Part shown: in pieces, positions 32,116-35,903 of the stretch
How the letters are laid out: every line of letters begins with the position of its first letter
Position numbering within the stretch: the first letter of the stretch is position 1
Assembly (NCBI GenBank): GCA_009774735.1
Contig: VSOH01000307.1
Location: forward strand, 11,136-47,038
From: Clostridiales bacterium
Lineage (GTDB): Bacteria > Bacillota_A > Clostridia > Oscillospirales > Acutalibacteraceae
Direction of reading: 5' to 3'
DNA: 35,903 nt
Notes under the pieces: model-generated
Database searches by the model: none
What the model was told of the DNA's origin: nothing
The model's input: only the letters and a program-made list of their open reading frames with translations
Translations under genes and position numbers: made by a program

Positions 32116-33055
32116 TTATTCTATACGAAGATTTTTTAAAACAATAGTGCCTTTCTGCGGTACCTTCTTTTTGTGCAGAACAAATTTAATCTCTGATACA
32201 TTACGCCAAAATGAAAGCTCATCACAAAATTGAACTAACGGAAGCATAAAAGCTTTTTCATCGTCATTGAGAAGTATTTCGTGAGACATGTCTATATCGT
32301 TTATTTTTATTTCAACATCAACACAGGTAATGCCGCCATCTGCAAATGCCTCAAAGCATAAATTTCGCTTATTTATGTAATAACTGGTAAAGTCCCGCTT
32401 GCCGTTAAAAATGACAATACTTGATAATTTGCTATCAGTTTCATTAAAATCAACAATTGCCTTTATCATATCACGGTTTGATTCCTTCTTTACAATAACA
32501 CAACCGTCATTTTCGAGATCACCTATGCAATAACTTCTGGAAAATGCCATATTAAATTTTCTGCCATTTTCTATAGAGGTGTTTAAAAATTCATCCCGGG
32601 CTAATTCCCATCGGGTATATGGGATCTCTATTTCAAATTTGTCTTCTAAAAAGACTTTAAAATCATTAAATGATGCTTTTGTCATGCCATCGCATGTTCC
32701 CAGTTTTATACCGATTCTGTTTTTATTGACAACGCCCTGTATATCGTTAAAATCGAAACCTGGCAAAAGTAAACTGAGACTGTCTGATTTTTTCAACCAT
32801 GCAGCACCCATTTCATTTAAACAAACAGGGCTTGAATAATAATTATCTGATAAAAAGAAAATAACATAAATTTGCTCATCAGAAAGTAATGAATTAAGAT
32901 ATTCATATATCTTCAGATACCGGAATTTTGGTGGATGCGACAGAGGTACAAACGATATCTTTTTCAGTAAGACCGATTTTATACATAAAGTTTACAAATG
33001 CCTCTACGATTTTGACATCTTTGCTGGAATGACTCAAAAATAATTTGTATTTCAT
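32116..33055 (-). pseudogene. TIR-domain protein gene with 2-nt frameshift
   Basis: From ATG 33055 (GGAG upstream) the minus strand reads a TIR domain: 'KYKLFLSHSSKDVKIVEAF', then 'IVCTSVASTKIPVSEDI', then TGA. Loss of two bases in an AT run near 32903-32911 explains the break; after it the frame continues 'YEYLNSLLSDEQIYVIFFLS', 'DNYYSSPVCLNEMGAAWL' and a C-terminal domain of about 200 residues. The Asn-Tyr-Tyr-Ser-Ser...Cys...Glu-Met-Gly-Ala motif is typical of bacterial TIR proteins, many of which are NAD-consuming defence effectors. An intact 231-aa frame (32116-32811) remains, but it lacks the first half of the TIR domain. Confidence 0.8.
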
Positions 33056-33097
33056 AAAAATCTCCTGTGTGAAAATCTGATATTTTTTCAGGGTATG

Positions 33098-33181
33098 TTA
33101 TATATTTTTTTCCAATTCTCCAATAACTTCATCTAGTACTTTAATATAAGCTTTTGTTCCTTTTCCCTTTTTTATTTTCAT
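33098..33181 (-). CDS. 27-aa basic ORF upstream of the TIR gene
   Basis: The minus-strand ATG 33181 is preceded by AAAGGA 11 nt away. The product is MKIKKGKGTKAYIKVLDEVI plus an acidic end. It is 42 bp upstream of the TIR start in the same direction. It could be a real small partner or a fragment left by the IS110 insertion. Confidence 0.3.
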   Translation of the reverse strand: MKIKKGKGTKAYIKVLDEVIGELEKNI

Positions 33182-33283
33182 TTTAACTTACATTCCTTTC
33201 GCTTCGCTTAGGCACAAATAGGCCATGAAATAATAAGCTTTGTGCCTTCTTTTACTTTGTTTCTATGCTATACTCTTCTTATG

Positions 33284-33493
33284 CAGGTACACTACAGAAC
33301 ACGGAGGAGGAAGTAGAATTGATTCCTCCGCTTTTCGGAATAAAGTCCGCATTTTAACATGTGTCGGCTGTCTTTTCAAGCACAAATGAGTGGACATCGA
33401 ATCCGCAACCTAATTATTGTCAAAGCAATTCCTTGGGTTTTTCTTTGCTGGACAGCCAGTCAATGCCTGCTTTTGCATAAGGAGGTTTGTTTT
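33284..33493 (+). ncRNA. Candidate IS110 bridge (seek) RNA region
   Basis: The roughly 200-nt untranslated region before the transposase contains a GGAGGAA/TTCCTCC stem-loop near 33303-33327 and further GC-rich folds. Known IS110-group elements encode a bridge RNA here that guides target and donor recognition. The exact borders were not determined. Confidence 0.35.
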
Positions 33494-34756
33494 ATGTTAT
33501 CTGTCAAACACTTTGTCTGCTGCGGCATGGATGTCCACAAAAAGTTTGTGGTTGCCACCATTGCCATTACAGACTACCGTGGCGTTACTTCTTACATCAA
33601 AAGAAGGTTTGCCACTTTTAACTCTGACCTCAAAGCCCTTAAAAAATGGCTCCTTGACCATAACTGCTCTGAGGTCTGCATGGAATCCACCGGCAAATAC
33701 TGGATCCCTGTTTTCAATATCCTGGAAGATTCCTGCCATGTCGTTGTCGCCAATCCCAAATATGTTCGGGCCATCAAAGGCCAAAAGACAGATGATAAGG
33801 ATTCTGCCTGGATTGCCGACCTTTTTAAATTTGACATCGTTCCTTCCAGTTATATCCCCTGTAAGGAAATCCGTGCTTTGAGGGAGTTGTTCCGATACCG
33901 ACAGAAGCTGATTGGCCACCGCAGCAGCGAAAAAAACCGGTTCCAGAACGCCCTTACCGTTTCCAACATCGCACTTTCTTCCGTACTCACAGACACTTTT
34001 GGGAAATCAGCAATCGCTATTGTTGATTATATCCTCACCTGTGACGTTTTTGACCCAGACTACTGCAAATCCCTGCTTCTTAAAAAGGCGAAGGATAAAG
34101 CGGATGACGTGGTAAAGTCTATTATCGGTTATGAACTGCGTGGTGACCAATCACTTAAGATGAAGGTCTGTAGAAAACACTTCGACTACATTAACGAGTG
34201 TGTTGACACTCTGGAAGAAGCGATTTCAGACCTGTCTAAACCTTACCACAAATTTATCGAACTGGCTACCACAATTCCGGGAATCACAGAAAAATCTGCT
34301 TCCTTTATCATCTCTGAGATCGGAGTGGATATGGTGGTATTCAAATCCTCAAAGCGGTTATGCTCCTGGGCTGGTCTTACCCCTCAAAATAATGAAAGTG
34401 CTGGGAAAAAGAAGAGTGTCCATATCTCAAAAGCTGGGGTTTACTTGAAACCCCTGTTGGTCCAATGTGCTAACGCAGCAATTAAGGATAAAAAGAACCC
34501 TTACTTCAAATACAAATATGACCGTATCAAAAAACGCCGTGGACATAAACGGGCGATCATCGCCATTGCACGCATGATGCTGACCTGCCTGTTCCACATG
34601 TTTTCAAAGCAGGAAGCCTTCAATCCTGCTGATACGGATTATTCGGCTATTCCTGAAGAAATGTATCAGAAGTTTCAGGCACAGTACGATAAGAACGCAA
34701 TCAAAAGGTTGGAGAAGAGAGGCTTTACCATCATCCCTCCTGTTGCAACAGTCTAA
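33494..34756 (+). CDS. IS110-family transposase, DEDD type (420 aa)
   Basis: I chose the ATG at 33494, preceded by AAGGAGG; the frame is open further left but without a ribosome site. The N-terminal RuvC-like DEDD domain includes 'CCGMDVHKKFVVATIA' (first Asp), 'VCMESTGKYW' (Glu) and 'GQKTDDKDSAWIADLF' (Asp pair). The C-terminal Transposase_20 domain has 'TTIPGITEKSASFIISEIG', 'LCSWAGLTPQNNESAGKKK' and the serine-containing 'HISKAGVYLK'. It appears intact and full length. Such enzymes use an RNA-guided recombination mechanism. Confidence 0.95.
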   Translation: MLSVKHFVCCGMDVHKKFVVATIAITDYRGVTSYIKRRFATFNSDLKALKKWLLDHNCSEVCMESTGKYWIPVFNILEDSCHVVVANPKYVRAIKGQKTDDKDSAWIADLFKFDIVPSSYIPCKEIRALRELFRYRQKLIGHRSSEKNRFQNALTVSNIALSSVLTDTFGKSAIAIVDYILTCDVFDPDYCKSLLLKKAKDKADDVVKSIIGYELRGDQSLKMKVCRKHFDYINECVDTLEEAISDLSKPYHKFIELATTIPGITEKSASFIISEIGVDMVVFKSSKRLCSWAGLTPQNNESAGKKKSVHISKAGVYLKPLLVQCANAAIKDKKNPYFKYKYDRIKKRRGHKRAIIAIARMMLTCLFHMFSKQEAFNPADTDYSAIPEEMYQKFQAQYDKNAIKRLEKRGFTIIPPVATV

Positions 34757-35764
34757 TACCCTCCACTTATAGTACCTTCTTATGAAAGCGGCAGTTTGCT
34801 GGCGCTCTGGTATTATGTTGGCTTTTTTACATTTTTCTTTCAACCTATCTCTAATGTCCTTTAGTTTTGCAATATTTTTATTTATTTTTTCAATATCTCT
34901 TTTCTGAATAGCGATATCGTTTTCTTTCTTTATATTATCTAATTTTTTTCCTTTTAGTTGTTCTTCTTCATATTCTCTTTTAACGGAGTTTGCCTGTCTG
35001 TTCTGTTTAGCGTTGGCCAAATAACAGATACCTTTTGCAATAGATGGAGGGCTCACGGTATTGCCTCCTATTGTTATCTCTCCACCAAATATTATACACA
35101 TAAGAAGAACTATTCCGACAGCATTATTTGTTATAAATTCAATTCCGGCAGTAATAGTAAGAATAATAAATCCCGGTGAACACAATTTTATTTTAATATA
35201 GGAATCCAAAGAGTTTTCAAAACCAAGTATTTCTCTGATTCCTAATAATAAATCAGTTAAATCATCAAAATAATAATATTCGGCTTCTGTATGAATATTG
35301 ATATGTAACTTATCACCTACCAATACTAACCCATTTAATAAATTATAGACCTCTTCCTTATTACATATTACTGATAAGGCTTTGTTCTTTCCGATAGCAT
35401 ATTCAATTTCTGCCTGCAAATCTTCGCTTAAATCTTCTAATTCAAGTATGGGCATACATTTTTTTATTCTGAAACCGTCATTAAATAATTCAATCACTTC
35501 AGCTAAAAATGCTATTTGACCATTTGTAAACAGTATTTTGTCTGATATATTTATATCAACAAAAACACTAAAATTTTCTTTTATAACTTGTTGTTTTATT
35601 TGTATATTTCCAATTTCCCAATACCCATATTCTTCCTGTTCTATTTGTTCGGCATAAACCATAACTATATCTTTATTAGAATAAAATTTTTGTATGTATA
35701 AAATATCGCAGATATCTCTTTTGTCATCTCTATCATTTTGTTCATATTGAACTTCAGACTGCAT
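34604..35764 (-). CDS. Membrane/coiled-coil protein with 3' end replaced by IS110
   Basis: The genuine part runs from 35764 to about 34785. It has an acidic N-terminal domain of about 190 residues ('YWEIGNIQIKQQVIKENF', 'FVDINISDKILFTNGQIAF'). A hydrophobic segment follows ('FIILTITAGIEFITNNAVGI', then 'VLLMCIIFGGEITIGG'). The end is a Lys/Glu-rich coiled coil (KENDIAIQKRDIEKINKNIA). Beyond 'KEKCKKAN' the frame runs antisense into the IS110 element and ends there, so the last 60 or so residues are not native. No family is recognised. The layout of a soluble domain, membrane helices and a coiled coil suggests a membrane-associated signalling or defence component, but this is a guess. Upstream, 35765-35903 is AT-rich with no visible gene. 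Confidence 0.6.
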   Translation of the reverse strand: MQSEVQYEQNDRDDKRDICDILYIQKFYSNKDIVMVYAEQIEQEEYGYWEIGNIQIKQQVIKENFSVFVDINISDKILFTNGQIAFLAEVIELFNDGFRIKKCMPILELEDLSEDLQAEIEYAIGKNKALSVICNKEEVYNLLNGLVLVGDKLHINIHTEAEYYYFDDLTDLLLGIREILGFENSLDSYIKIKLCSPGFIILTITAGIEFITNNAVGIVLLMCIIFGGEITIGGNTVSPPSIAKGICYLANAKQNRQANSVKREYEEEQLKGKKLDNIKKENDIAIQKRDIEKINKNIAKLKDIRDRLKEKCKKANIIPERQQTAAFIRRYYKWRVLDCCNRRDDGKASLLQPFDCVLIVLCLKLLIHFFRNSRIIRISRIEGFLL

Positions 35765-35903
35765 AAGTTTTCCTCGTTTTTCAAATTATTACTATAATAT
35801 ATTTCTTTTTAAGAAATAAACTACAATAATCGTCATTAATAATTTCCTAATTTTAAGAATATATTTAAGCTGATATATTGTCAATAACTGTAAAGGAACT
35901 TTT

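Larger units (their letters stand above)
33275..34785 (+). mobile_element. IS110-family insertion sequence (ends approximate)
   Basis: The element carries one transposase gene with long non-coding DNA upstream and little downstream, which is the IS110-subgroup layout. Imperfect subterminal repeats are suggested by GGTACACTAC near 33284 and the complement of GTACTATAAG near 34770. IS110 elements usually lack clear terminal repeats and target duplication, so the ends are estimates. It sits inside the 3' part of the gene on the minus strand at 34604-35764. Confidence 0.75.

Noticed and set aside
33359..33493. N-terminal extension of the IS110 transposase
   Set aside because: The frame is open but the AAGGAGG and the conserved family start both point to the ATG at 33494; the upstream part is better explained as non-coding RNA sequence.
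33417..33919. ORFs in other frames within the IS110 transposase
   Set aside because: They are overlapping shadows of the DEDD transposase without independent support.

Overview
The window looks like an accessory, mosaic stretch of a low-GC Firmicutes chromosome, most likely a Lachnospiraceae or related gut Clostridia member. The reasons are AT-rich genes with strong GGAGG-type ribosome sites, an AgrD-type peptide next to LytTR and GHKL regulators, IS66 and IS110 elements, and radical-SAM peptide cassettes. The organism is an inference from gene style; there is no rRNA or housekeeping marker here. All readings, identities and counts were made by eye.

Region 1 (1-10385) is a putative radical-SAM RiPP locus. 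Two near-identical Cys/Gly-rich mini-peptide genes lie in tandem (1-95 and 149-253) and are followed by a small secreted protein. A fresh IS66 insertion (956-3785, perfect 25-bp inverted repeats, 8-bp target duplication TTATTAAA) separates these from the rest. Beyond it come a radical SAM/SPASM enzyme, a paired M16-like protein set (one without the HxxEH zinc site, one with it), a second small secreted protein, a second radical SAM/SPASM enzyme resembling CcpM-type maturases, a 31-codon ORF and a 77-residue six-cysteine peptide. A strong terminator ends the block. The likely job is to modify Cys-rich peptides, cleave their leaders with the M16 pair and act at the cell surface.

Region 2 (10479-15728) is GC-richer at its start. 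It holds an XRE regulator gene broken by an amber codon, a LytTR response regulator, an AgrC-like GHKL kinase and an AgrD-like peptide, with no agrB in the window. Small membrane proteins, an unrecognised Gly-rich protein and a truncated tyrosine-recombinase fragment follow.

Region 3 (15831-25304) is a second, compact peptide system. In order it contains a promoter with four helically phased TTAAG-type half-sites, a secreted DUF4097-like protein, a 28-residue peptide with a tandem N-x-C-V-F repeat, a SPASM radical SAM enzyme, an ABC/FtsX pair, an OmpR-type regulator, a sensor kinase, an ABC exporter and a terminator. It reads as production, export, self-protection and sensing of one modified peptide. 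It is bracketed by a full-length tyrosine recombinase (minus strand) and the truncated relative (plus strand), facing each other.

Region 4 (25311-35903) is an eroding junkyard. It contains small hypotheticals, a DUF6414-like protein, a VapBC toxin-antitoxin with a three-repeat operator, a remnant of a FAD-dependent oxidoreductase, two small secreted proteins, dispersed hairpin repeats, a 50-bp direct repeat 5 kb apart, a TIR-domain gene with a 2-nt frameshift, and an IS110-family element that has cut off the end of a membrane/coiled-coil protein gene.
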